A stretch of DNA of 19,645 nt, from positions 1 to 19,645 of the forward strand of contig CALCHI010000514.1 of NCBI GenBank assembly GCA_937901285.1. The letters are read 5' to 3'. The position numbers and the translations under genes were made by a program. Each line of letters starts with the position of its first letter. The first letter of the stretch is position 1. Of this stretch, positions 9,101 through 16,312 are shown in pieces. The DNA is from UBA8437 sp003445035 (lineage in GTDB: Bacteria > Planctomycetota > Planctomycetia > Planctomycetales > Planctomycetaceae). The notes under the pieces are model-generated. The model made no database searches. It saw nothing but the letters and a program-made list of their open reading frames with translations, and was not told where the DNA came from.

Positions 9101-9430
9101 CATCGCGTTGATCAACCGACTCTTGAGTTCCGGGAATTCATTTTCACACAGTGCTGCGAAGAAATCGTCTCGGCGCTCGTCCTCGAGAAATCTCTTGACG
9201 AACAGTCCCATGGTCAGCATCCCGCCGGATGCCAACAGCACCAGCAGCGCGACCACGCGGCCACCGACACCGGGGGCCATCAGATTGTCCGCAGCCACGG
9301 CCAGCACCAGGACCCCCAGCACGGCAGCGACGATCAGTAGTGCGGCCTCCAACAGGTGCCGCTGACGCCAGGCCCGCCGCAGTTCGTCCATCGCGTACAC
9401 CAACCGCGGATAGGTCTTTACGGTGCTCAT
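6140..9430 (-). CDS. DUF4175-like large membrane coiled-coil protein
   Basis: This 1096-residue protein has an early pair of transmembrane helices (about 27-49 and 56-78) and a third at about 151-169. Several beta-rich, Ig-like stretches follow (about 195-530), for example VQLTVTPPSYT and LKVAAKDDYGVARVRVLYRV. A long charged coiled-coil region spans about 535-860. A Gly/Arg/Ser-rich linker at about 870-968 includes SGRSGDGRRGKSSG, and a final helical domain ends YPKGYESLLERYYRALSE. The layout matches the DUF4175-like proteins found in MoxR/BatA clusters of planctomycetes and Bacteroidetes; their biochemical role is not known. Topology suggests that the beta and coiled-coil parts lie outside the cytoplasm, where they could scaffold the exported products encoded downstream. 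GAGGAG lies 9 nt before the ATG, and the upstream vWA gene ends 21 bp away. Confidence 0.85.
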   Translation of the reverse strand: MSTVKTYPRLVYAMDELRRAWRQRHLLEAALLIVAAVLGVLVLAVAADNLMAPGVGGRVVALLVLLASGGMLTMGLFVKRFLEDERRDDFFAALCENEFPELKSRLINAMQLGRGTEPGSPQIVDAIVSDANQASIDLDLTDSLDWQPVRRAALAGLGVLLVLAMYAGFGSERFGNGLSRILMPFAEIEPFTATQIIEKTIKPADGSNRYAEGMSVKFVVGIEGVLPANAELRMRPDGEEHWTTLVMSPSKKSDRKGRREYTATLERATRTLEFFITAGDDQSRDRQVVVHRRPRVQAVQLTVTPPSYTMLEATAAAGDTGEVAALAGSRVEVAVTASKDLRSARLVTESGQEFALTGSGSDWKTDFILKVPEARIEGGSLSRSLVAPDRYQLVLEDTLGHANGDPVWRSIAAVPDQPPTVAIPRPGTDRQVVPEATVVLKVAAKDDYGVARVRVLYRVNNDETVRELTGFEPAVGAENEPIVAEFEWKLDEHDIKGGDLVRYWAEAVDRNTVTGPGKASSKRFTIFVLTPQQEEAQVAMQLEDFAQLLEGLIRLQKENRARTTNGDAFDSLLSRQGRIRKGTGQLAALMQRSTLPLKTVIGSLNELAIGPMAKAVSLFEMARETKNQGRQQTLRDDSLPVQDEIIKQLMELLARLDKNQQARKDLRRIRKKDEAAHKSITTALEKLMKGLERMQADQTELASKLEKLPKRKVEELSEEELDAQKEFDDMVAKWNKWKKGTIDELTKLPTGFVDDFGLRSDINSVFEEVEMVAKRPKNSSLEVALEDLGSSKATKMLENLEIWLPDSPDALKWLMEEPLDAKRMKMPEMPLPDALEDLIGELLQEAEEFEDEADDITSAWGDNLNQAGWGVSDGPISNFSAKGVTGNDLPNNNEVSGRSGDGRRGKSSGQMVGDTARGLDGRKTPARLNNERYEKGRLKEEGRLDPNGSTGGGKRAGEGRKGLQGGTPPPFSKDMKRLSEKQRGLRERATQVARKLDTNSVRGRRLQGAIRLLDSIEDDLKNNKFDDAFRKQKIALRQIRDALGGVDQTTVIRLQQARDLPADLRDELLQSAGESYPKGYESLLERYYRALSESEK

Positions 9431-9451
9431 GCCGTCGTTCTCCTCGTCTCG

Positions 9452-11677
9452 CTAAACGAGCCGATTGTTTCGTCGCAACCACCACTCCCCGGTCACGGCG
9501 ACCAGGAAAAAGCAGAACAGGAAGGGGGAATTCCAGTACTCGCGAGCATCACGTGCCCGGGTGATCGTTCGCTCTCGGCGATCCGGCTGCAGCCGCTCGC
9601 CGAGCGTTTCTGCCTCGTTGATGTCGACGTAGAACCCCGCGCCGCGTTCGGCGGTGATCTGCCTGAGCACCTGCGGATTGGTACGCGTGTCGGCGATTTC
9701 CATGTCGGCACCGTGGACCAGCAGTTCGACGTTCGCGTTGGCCACCATCTTGCCGTCAAGAGTCGAGCGGGCCACGATCACGTGGCGACCGATCCCGTCG
9801 GGATAGACGGTGGCAACCTGGTCACCAGATCCGTCGGCGGCGGGTCGCAGCGGCACATTCCGCTCGCCCCCCCCCGAATTGGTGATGGTGGCGACCAGTC
9901 CCTGGCCCTCGGAGGCCGCAGCATCACGACTGACGACCCGCACCCGGACTGGTTCGCCGTGCCCGTAACCGGGTCGGTCGGTGGTGACAACCAGCGGCGA
10001 CTGTTCATCGTTCAGCCCGCGGCCGGTCAGCCAGCGAACCGCCTGGCTCCAGAACCGGGCGTAGAGCACGTCGCCCTGTCCCTTCAATCTCGCCACGCGG
10101 CTCCACCGCCAGGTGGTGTCGGTGGTGACGACCATCGACTTGCCCTGTCCGAAGTTCTGCACCGCCACCACGACGGCCGGCTTGCCGTCGACGGATGTGA
10201 TCGGATTGGTGGCCAGCACGTCGGCTCCCGGCTTGGCCCGCTTGACCAGGCTGCACCCGGCCAACTGGGCCGCCCGGTCCCACAGGGCCTTGTTCTGCAC
10301 GCGGTCACTCCGGACCTGGAAGATCGGATGTGCCTGGCCCACGCTGGTCAGGTCCATCGTGAATGGCTCGTTGGCCTGGCCGGCGTCCTCCTGCGTGACA
10401 AACTCCACCGGCAACACATCGGCCAGCGGCGTGCGGACGAAACCGTTGGGACCGAACGAGCGGTAGCCACCCAGCACCAGGATCGCGTGCCCCTCTCCAC
10501 CGGCCCACTCGGTCAACGCCTCGTACTCGGCCTCACCCAGGAAATCGAACTCCATGTCGCCCAGGATGACCAGGTCAACGGTCTCGAGCTGTGTCTTGGT
10601 CAGCAGGACCTTCGAGGCTTCGGGACTGGGGCGACGGGGATTGGCCGTCCGCACAACGGTGACCAGGTTGATGTCGGGATCGTCGTCGAGCCGTTTGCGG
10701 AGGAAGGTGTACTCGTAGCGAAGAAACCCCTCGAGATAGAGCACCCCGATGGCCTCGGCGTTGACCTGCAGAGCGAACTGCTCGACGTTGTTCTCCACCA
10801 CCCCCTCACCACCATCCGCCTTGGCCTCGACCCGGTACACGAACCGTCCGGCAACGGTCGGCTCGAAGGTCAGGACCGCCTCGACCTGGTTGGCCCCGGC
10901 CTCGAGAATCACCTGCTGCTCGGCTTCGGGCTGATCGCTGCTGAGAGTCACGGTGACCGCGACCCGCCGGTCGGCCGGGCCGGCGGCCCGAACCACGGGC
11001 ACGCGAACGGTGACTGTGTTGTTGACCAGGACCTGCTCGGGAGCCTGCGGCGTACGGAGAGCAAGATCGAACTCCGCCGAAGACGGATCGGACGGAAAAC
11101 CGATCGCGTGGATCGGCGTGTCGCTGTCGGCCAGTTGCAGGACGCTGTCGCGTCCCGAGTTGTCCATGCCGTCGGTGACCAGCACCATCCCGATCAATTC
11201 ACGGCTCCGCAAACGGCTCTCGACTTTTCCAACCGCTCGGACAAGATCGGTCACCTGGCCGGTTGGCTCGGCAGCCGGCTCACCCTCGATCGGTTTGCCG
11301 TCCATCCCGAACAACTCGACCCGCACTTCCGCTCCTTCACCCTCTTCCACCTGCCGTGTCAACCGGTCAACCGCCTCACGGGCCCACTCGTAGCGGGACT
11401 TGCCTCCGCTGTGAGCCAGCGACATCGATCGCGAATCGTCCAGGACAACCGCCAACCGGCCCGGATCCACCACGCTGCTGTCCTCGGTCCAGACGGGCCG
11501 GGCCAATGCCAGCAGCAACGCCAGGATGCCCGCCCCTCGCAATCCCAGTAACACCCACGTCAACCGGTGCTCGGTCCGCAGGAAAATGCTGTGGTACACG
11601 GCGAACAACAACGCCGCGCCCGCGACAATGCCCAGCAGCCACGGCCAGATCGAGCCGACATTTTCGAGTTGGAGCAT
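9452..11677 (-). CDS. Membrane vWA-domain protein with GATase1-like module
   Basis: This 741-residue protein has two N-terminal transmembrane helices (about 12-32 and 40-60) and one near the C-terminus (about 717-732). A von Willebrand A domain follows the second helix: LAVVLDDSRSMS supplies the MIDAS triad Asp80, Ser82, Ser84, and MVLVTDGMDNSG supplies Asp169. Beta-sandwich stretches follow (about 205-305). A flavodoxin/class I glutamine-amidotransferase-like segment (about 308-550) starts IGVLYLEGFLRYEY and includes VDLVILGD and HAILVLGGYRSFGP; a catalytic Cys nucleophile elbow is not evident, so it is probably non-enzymatic. Another beta domain (about 560-655) precedes the last helix. Together with the BatA-type protein upstream it is the second membrane vWA partner of the MoxR ATPase. 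The start has no obvious ribosome site. The next gene follows after 21 bp. Confidence 0.88.
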   Translation of the reverse strand: MLQLENVGSIWPWLLGIVAGAALLFAVYHSIFLRTEHRLTWVLLGLRGAGILALLLALARPVWTEDSSVVDPGRLAVVLDDSRSMSLAHSGGKSRYEWAREAVDRLTRQVEEGEGAEVRVELFGMDGKPIEGEPAAEPTGQVTDLVRAVGKVESRLRSRELIGMVLVTDGMDNSGRDSVLQLADSDTPIHAIGFPSDPSSAEFDLALRTPQAPEQVLVNNTVTVRVPVVRAAGPADRRVAVTVTLSSDQPEAEQQVILEAGANQVEAVLTFEPTVAGRFVYRVEAKADGGEGVVENNVEQFALQVNAEAIGVLYLEGFLRYEYTFLRKRLDDDPDINLVTVVRTANPRRPSPEASKVLLTKTQLETVDLVILGDMEFDFLGEAEYEALTEWAGGEGHAILVLGGYRSFGPNGFVRTPLADVLPVEFVTQEDAGQANEPFTMDLTSVGQAHPIFQVRSDRVQNKALWDRAAQLAGCSLVKRAKPGADVLATNPITSVDGKPAVVVAVQNFGQGKSMVVTTDTTWRWSRVARLKGQGDVLYARFWSQAVRWLTGRGLNDEQSPLVVTTDRPGYGHGEPVRVRVVSRDAAASEGQGLVATITNSGGGERNVPLRPAADGSGDQVATVYPDGIGRHVIVARSTLDGKMVANANVELLVHGADMEIADTRTNPQVLRQITAERGAGFYVDINEAETLGERLQPDRRERTITRARDAREYWNSPFLFCFFLVAVTGEWWLRRNNRLV

Positions 11678-11736
11678 GTGATGATCGTCGATGAGGACCA
11701 GCGTGGGCTAACGGAAAACCCGTCGGCGACAGCAGG

Positions 11737-14193
11737 TCACTGGGAAACGGTGACAGACGCCTCGTCGGGTTCGGGTGCAGCTGCAGCTTCTCGTGAAGAG
11801 TTCACCGAATCGATGTCACCACCCAGCGCAATGCGGCCGGTGGGAACAGCGATCGTTTTCGGGTCGGAACGGGGCTTGAGATAGTGTCGAGAGGTGATCC
11901 AGTTGGCCAGGGCGGGTTCGAGCACGGCGATCAGCAGCACGACCCACATCAGGATTTCCCACAACTCGCTCCGCGAACGTCCGACCCCGGCCTGGGCGCC
12001 CAGGGCCGCAGCGTCGTCGACAACAACCAGGCGTTTCGAACCGACCCAGGGAAGCGCGTCGCCAAACGCGGCGGAGAGGTCCTCGGTGATTTCGATCGCC
12101 GCCAGGTCACTCTCACCCGCCTCCAGGTTCACAGCGAACGCACGACTGCTGCCGTCGGTGCCACTCTCGTCAAACCGGTAGACACCCGGCTGGTCCGTTT
12201 CGCTGAAGGCCACCTGCCGCAGCGTGGGATCGGCCATGGCCTCGAAAACCCCGATCGTGCGATCCGGTTTCACCACTCGCAGCCTCTGCGATGGACTACC
12301 CACCGGCACCGCCTGTCGAATCGCCTGTCCGGTGCGGAAGAAGTTTCCGGCTGCGACGGCTGCCGGGACCGTGCTGTTTCCGGAGTTCTCGTCCGGGGCC
12401 TCGACACTCTGGCCGCCGGCCGATTGCGCGAGGTACCCGACCAGCCGGTAAACGAACGGCAAAAAGGCCGGACGGACGGGGAAGTTGGACCAGTCGCGAT
12501 CGCAGCTCGAGGCGAACAGGGCCACTCGTCCCTGGCCGTAGAGGTGTTCACAAAGCAGGGGTTCTCCGGCACTGGTGGCCATCACGACACGACTGTTGGG
12601 TGTGGGATCAAGTGCCCAGTAGGCATTGAAGCCCACGGCTCCCAGGCGACCGGTCTCACCGCTGCCGAATCCTGACAGCGCCGGGTGATCTTCGGCGAAG
12701 TCGCCCACGCCGGCCACAGGAGCCTGATCGTCCCCGGCTGCCGGATTGCCCTTGGGTCCGCTGCCGGCCAGGCGTGCCGGAAGCAGCGGTCCGCGGCTGC
12801 GGGACGGATCGGCCAGTTGGTTATTGTAGAACGCCGGTCCGGCCTGGTCCCCCAGGAACACCAGCAGGCTGCCCCCTCGATCAACGAACCGCTCGAGTTT
12901 TCCGACGGCCGCCTCGGGCAGTGTCTCAACATTGGCCAGGATCACCAGACGGACGTCATCCAGAGAGGCCCCCTGGAAGGCATTGGCCCGGACGCTGGTC
13001 ACCTTGATCGGATTGGTCTCGGCCCCACCGGCCGCCAGGGCCGCCTGCAGGAAGAAGAGTTCATCATTGCGTCGAATCGAAGAGGGGGCACCGTTGACGG
13101 CGATGACGTTGACCGCATCGAGCACCTCGAAGCAGAAGTACCTGCGATTGTCAGCCACCAGGCGTTCGTCCTCGACAGCAACATACCCCGACTGCCAGCC
13201 ACCGGAATGGAAGATGTGGTGCAGGGTGAAGACAGTCCAGCGACCCGGTTCGAGCGGATCATTGACGACCTGCTCGGCGACCTTGCGGTATCCCTCTTCG
13301 TCGGCGTCCGCGGCATCGGCACCCGCACGCACGTGCAGGCTGATGGTGCAGGACCGCGGTGAGGACCCGTCGTTGCGGATGTGAGGTCGTATCGAAAACG
13401 GGATGCCGGCCATCGGCCTCGAGGCCCCGTACTGCACGGCGGTGATCGCCAGGTTGCTGACCGGCTCGGTCGGTTGCACCGGGACGAAGACGACACGGGA
13501 ATCGAACGAACCCTCGGTTTCACCGGCGAGCACCGGTGCGGCCAGGCCGCGCTGCTGCATGTCGCTGAATACGTACACCTCGTGGCTGGACTCCTCGCGA
13601 TCGGCCAGCATTCGCTCGGCCAACAACACGCCTCCGGGAAGGTCGGTTCCCAGTGCCTCTGGTCTCCCCTCGGCACTGTTGGACAACTCGGCCAGGCCCA
13701 GCAGTTCGTTCTCGATCCCGACCAGGTCAGTGGTCGGTTCGGAATAAACCGCCAGTGGCCCGTCGGCCCGTCGGCCGGCCAGCACCACCGAGGCAGAATC
13801 GGAGGCCTTGAGCCCCTTGATGATCTCGACCGCCTCACGGGCCGCCCGGGACAGCAGTGTGCCGCCGTCGGAATCGCGGTAGTGCATGCTCGCCGAATCG
13901 TCGAGCACGATCACAACGCTGCGGCTGAGAGTCGGGTCGCCGGTGGCGACCGATCCCTGCAGGAACGGTTCGGCAAACGTCATCGCCAGCAAAGCACACA
14001 ACGCCATCCGTGCCGCCAGCAACAGCAGTTCCTTGAGACGGCTCATCCGGTAGCTGCGGAGGAACTGGTCGGTGAGGAACCGCGTGGTTGAGAACCGCAA
14101 GGTGCGGGTCTTCCGCGAACGGCTCAGGTGAATCAGCAGCGGAATCGCTGCCGAAAGCAGGCCGACCAGGTAGATGGGTGTCTGGAAAAACAT
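11737..14193 (-). CDS. BatA-domain / vWA membrane protein
   Basis: The N-terminus of this 818-residue protein is a classic BatA (aerotolerance regulator N-terminal) domain: FFQTPIYLVGLLSAAIPLLI as the first helix, IHLSRSRK, then RLKELLLLAARMALCALLAM as the second helix. The vWA domain that follows has an intact MIDAS: VVIVLDDSASM with Asp98, Ser100, Ser102; Thr183 in LGTDLPGG; and Asp211 in VYVFSDMQ. A beta region leads to a GATase1-like segment (about 360-590) with VNVIAVNGAPSS, LVILANVE and GGSLLVFLGDQ. A last helix lies at about 744-766 (LWEILMWVVLLIAVLEPALAN), followed by a tail of about 50 residues, presumably cytoplasmic. BatA-type proteins pair with MoxR ATPases and DUF58 proteins; the ancestral link to oxygen tolerance is weak outside Bacteroidetes, so no function is asserted. 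The gene starts 9 bp after the DUF58 stop. Confidence 0.92.
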   Translation of the reverse strand: MFFQTPIYLVGLLSAAIPLLIHLSRSRKTRTLRFSTTRFLTDQFLRSYRMSRLKELLLLAARMALCALLAMTFAEPFLQGSVATGDPTLSRSVVIVLDDSASMHYRDSDGGTLLSRAAREAVEIIKGLKASDSASVVLAGRRADGPLAVYSEPTTDLVGIENELLGLAELSNSAEGRPEALGTDLPGGVLLAERMLADREESSHEVYVFSDMQQRGLAAPVLAGETEGSFDSRVVFVPVQPTEPVSNLAITAVQYGASRPMAGIPFSIRPHIRNDGSSPRSCTISLHVRAGADAADADEEGYRKVAEQVVNDPLEPGRWTVFTLHHIFHSGGWQSGYVAVEDERLVADNRRYFCFEVLDAVNVIAVNGAPSSIRRNDELFFLQAALAAGGAETNPIKVTSVRANAFQGASLDDVRLVILANVETLPEAAVGKLERFVDRGGSLLVFLGDQAGPAFYNNQLADPSRSRGPLLPARLAGSGPKGNPAAGDDQAPVAGVGDFAEDHPALSGFGSGETGRLGAVGFNAYWALDPTPNSRVVMATSAGEPLLCEHLYGQGRVALFASSCDRDWSNFPVRPAFLPFVYRLVGYLAQSAGGQSVEAPDENSGNSTVPAAVAAGNFFRTGQAIRQAVPVGSPSQRLRVVKPDRTIGVFEAMADPTLRQVAFSETDQPGVYRFDESGTDGSSRAFAVNLEAGESDLAAIEITEDLSAAFGDALPWVGSKRLVVVDDAAALGAQAGVGRSRSELWEILMWVVLLIAVLEPALANWITSRHYLKPRSDPKTIAVPTGRIALGGDIDSVNSSREAAAAPEPDEASVTVSQ

Positions 14194-14202
14194 GGGCAGG
14201 AA

Positions 14203-15111
14203 TCAGAGCATCTGGTGACGTCGGGCGAGGTAAGCGCCCAGGAACTGGCCGAATGGCGTACCGGTTTCGGCAACCGAGTAGTCGATGCGAGAACTCAGGC
14301 AGCCTTCGCGAATCGTGTCGAGAAAACGTTCGAGTTCCTCGAGGTAGCTGGCGCGGAAGGCCCGCGGATCGCTGGTGATCTGCCGCCCGGTCTCCATGTC
14401 CTCAATCCGGCTGACGTCGTCGAAGGGGAACGACAATTCGTCGGGATCGAGCGTCTGGAAGACGATCACGTCGTGCTTGCGATGCCGAAAATGCTTCAGC
14501 CCGCTGACGACCGCGTCGGGATCGTCGAAGAGATCCGAGATGATGATCACCACGCTGCGGCGCTTGATCGTCTCGGCCAACTGGTGGAACGAACCCGCCA
14601 GGCTGGTCTCTCCGCCCGGCTCGATTGCCTCGAGATGGTCCATCAACACCTTCAGATGCCCGGCCCCCTGTCGGGGCGGCACCATGTCGCGGACCTCGTC
14701 ATCAAGAGTGATCAGGCCGACGGCGTCGTGCTGGAAGGCGATCAGGTAAGCGAGGCTTGCGGCAAGAAAGTTGGCGTACTCGAGCTTGTTGATCCCGCCG
14801 ACCTGGCCGTAGGACATCGAGTTCGACTTGTCGAGCACGATGTAGCACCGCAGGCTGGTCTCCTCCTCGTACTGCTTGACGTAGAGCTTGTCGCGACGCC
14901 CGAAGACCTTCCAGTCGATGTGGCGGGGATCCACCCCCGGGGTGTACTCGCGGTGCTCGGCAAACTCGACACTGAACCCACGGTGCGGGCTCTTGTGCAT
15001 CCCGGCAAAGAACCCCTCGACCTCCAGCCGTGCGGCCAGCGAGAGATTTTTCAGTCGGCCCAAGGCCTCGGGATCGAGGTACTTGAGTTGAGTCGGGCTG
15101 GCGGCGGCCAT
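14203..15111 (-). CDS. DUF58 domain-containing protein
   Basis: This 302-residue soluble protein has no signal peptide or membrane helix, and its length is normal for cytoplasmic DUF58 proteins. The family signature spans residues about 45-85: RGFSVEFAEHREYTPGVDPR, then HIDWKVFGRRDKLYVKQYEEE. A vWA-like MIDAS follows at YIVLDKSNSMS (Asp94, Ser96, Ser98), with VIIISDLFDDPD giving Asp193. DUF58 proteins are standard partners of MoxR ATPases and may pass the ATPase output to membrane vWA proteins. The start at 15111 is only 1 bp after the moxR stop (TAG, G, ATG), implying coupled translation. A longer in-frame reading from 15201 would overlap moxR by about 90 bases with low-complexity Arg/Ser sequence. 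Confidence 0.94.
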   Translation of the reverse strand: MAAASPTQLKYLDPEALGRLKNLSLAARLEVEGFFAGMHKSPHRGFSVEFAEHREYTPGVDPRHIDWKVFGRRDKLYVKQYEEETSLRCYIVLDKSNSMSYGQVGGINKLEYANFLAASLAYLIAFQHDAVGLITLDDEVRDMVPPRQGAGHLKVLMDHLEAIEPGGETSLAGSFHQLAETIKRRSVVIIISDLFDDPDAVVSGLKHFRHRKHDVIVFQTLDPDELSFPFDDVSRIEDMETGRQITSDPRAFRASYLEELERFLDTIREGCLSSRIDYSVAETGTPFGQFLGAYLARRHQML

Positions 15112-15112
15112 C

Positions 15113-16168
15113 CTAGACGTAAGCCTCCGCCTTGGGCTCGTCGATCGCCTCGAGCAGCAGATCGACGATGCGGTCCGGAGAAATCCCCTCGGCCTCGGCA
15201 TGGAAGTTGGTCATGATCCGGTGCCGCAACACCATCGGTGCCACTTCGCGAACGTGGTCACAGGTGACGTTGTACTGTCCGGAAATCGCTGCCCGAGCCT
15301 TGGCACCCAGTACGAGGTATTGCACCGCACGAGTGCCGGCACCCCAGGTGACGTACTCCTTGGTGAACCCGGGAGCAATCTCGTCCTCGGGCCTCGTCGC
15401 CCGGGCCAGGTCGACGGCGTAGCGGCCGACGTGGTCGGAAATCGGCAACCGGCGGACGATCTGTTGCAGGTTGAGGATCTCTTCACCGTTGAGCACGGTG
15501 TCGATCTTCACCTCGACATCGGTGGTCGTCGTCTTGGCGATCTCGAGTTCGTCCTCGGGTGTCGGATAACTGATGCGGATATCGAACATGAATCGGTCAA
15601 GCTGCGCCTCGGGCAACGGGTAAGTGCCCTCCTGCTCGATCGGGTTCTGAGTGGCCAGTACGAAGAACGGACGGGGCAGCTGGTAGGTCTGGCCCCCGAC
15701 GGTGACTTCCAGTTCCTGCATCGCCTGCAATAGCGACGCCTGGGTCTTGGGAGGTGTCCGGTTGATTTCGTCGGCCAGCAGAATGTTGGCGAACACCGGC
15801 CCGCGGACGAACTTGAACTCGCGGCCACCGGTCGACTTGTCCTCCTCGATGATCTCCGTCCCGGTGATGTCCGAAGGCATCAGGTCGGGCGTGAACTGGA
15901 TCCGGTTGAAATCCAGGTCGATGGCGGCGGCGATGGTGCTGACCATCAGGGTCTTGGCCAGGCCGGGAACGCCGATCATCAGGCAGTGACCCCGGGAGAA
16001 GATCGCTGTCAGGAGATCGTCAACGACTTCCTGCTGGCCGACGATCACCTTGGCGATCTCGGTCTTCAGCGTCTGGCGGGCCGTGCCCAGTTTCTCGATC
16101 GCCTTCAGATCATCCGGAGAGGCGTTGGATTGTGACTGCGACGGGTTGTCGTTCGAGTCGACCGACAT
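15113..16168 (-). CDS. moxR: MoxR family AAA+ ATPase
   Basis: This 351-residue protein has all the core AAA+ motifs of the MoxR family. Walker A is GVPGLAKT (66-73) and Walker B is ANILLADE (127-134), followed by INRTPPKTQASLLQAMQE. Sensor 1 is ATQNPIEQEGTYPLPEAQLD with Asn175, an arginine-finger candidate is Arg192 in LDRF, and sensor 2 is WGAGTRAVQYL with Arg280. The N-terminal 20 residues are Ser/Asn/Gln-rich and probably disordered. MoxR ATPases use ATP hydrolysis for chaperone-like work with vWA partners, such as metal insertion or complex maturation; here the partners are the next three genes. A strong AAGGAG 6 nt upstream fixes the ATG at 16168. A reading from 16294 adds 42 unlikely residues. 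Genes 1-bp downstream and onward are tightly packed, so moxR heads this part of the operon. Confidence 0.96.
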   Translation of the reverse strand: MSVDSNDNPSQSQSNASPDDLKAIEKLGTARQTLKTEIAKVIVGQQEVVDDLLTAIFSRGHCLMIGVPGLAKTLMVSTIAAAIDLDFNRIQFTPDLMPSDITGTEIIEEDKSTGGREFKFVRGPVFANILLADEINRTPPKTQASLLQAMQELEVTVGGQTYQLPRPFFVLATQNPIEQEGTYPLPEAQLDRFMFDIRISYPTPEDELEIAKTTTTDVEVKIDTVLNGEEILNLQQIVRRLPISDHVGRYAVDLARATRPEDEIAPGFTKEYVTWGAGTRAVQYLVLGAKARAAISGQYNVTCDHVREVAPMVLRHRIMTNFHAEAEGISPDRIVDLLLEAIDEPKAEAYV

Positions 16169-16174
16169 CTGGGT

Positions 16175-16180
16175 CTCCTT
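16175..16180 (-). promoter_or_regulatory. Strong Shine-Dalgarno of moxR
   Basis: Read on the minus strand this is AAGGAG, followed by 6 nt and ATG at 16168. It is the best ribosome site in the window and decides the moxR start. It suggests independent, efficient translation initiation after the 144-bp gap, unlike the coupled genes downstream. Confidence 0.7.
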
Positions 16181-16264
16181 ACGTGTCGTCCATCGAGGAC
16201 GCCCGACCACAGCCGGGGTCCAGGAATCGGGTCGTTCGTCAGGCACCCGTCCCTGGGCAGGAGA

Positions 16265-16288
16265 CCGCCGGCCATCCGTGGGCGGCGG
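16265..16288 (-). terminator. GC-rich hairpin between the DUF4159 gene and moxR
   Basis: CCGCCG (16265-16270) and CGGCGG (16283-16288) form a perfect 6-bp stem. Beyond a G-G mismatch, two more pairs extend inward to a 6-nt loop. The hairpin begins about 24 nt downstream of the DUF4159 stop, in the 144-bp gap before moxR. No U-run follows on the minus-strand transcript, so it is not a canonical intrinsic terminator; it could attenuate transcription, stabilise mRNA ends, or be chance in GC-rich DNA. Confidence 0.25.
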
Positions 16289-16312
16289 AATCAAATCACT
16301 GGGTTTGTCTTG

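Noticed and set aside
9356..11551. A 731-codon open frame on the plus strand, opposite the second vWA gene
   Set aside because: Its codons lie in exact antisense register with those of the minus-strand vWA gene, so its stops would need the sense codons TTA, CTA or TCA, which are rare in this GC-rich coding. The product is His/Gln/Arg-rich without domains or a signal, while the minus-strand protein has clear vWA motifs.
11884..15216. Long plus-strand open frames (11884-12675, 12685-13362, 14128-15216)
   Set aside because: They are antisense shadows of the BatA, DUF58 and moxR genes, which have recognisable motifs. The plus-strand products have no domain features.
15113..16294. Longer moxR reading from 16294
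   Set aside because: The extra 42 residues are Pro/Arg-rich and not family-like. A perfect AAGGAG precedes the ATG at 16168.
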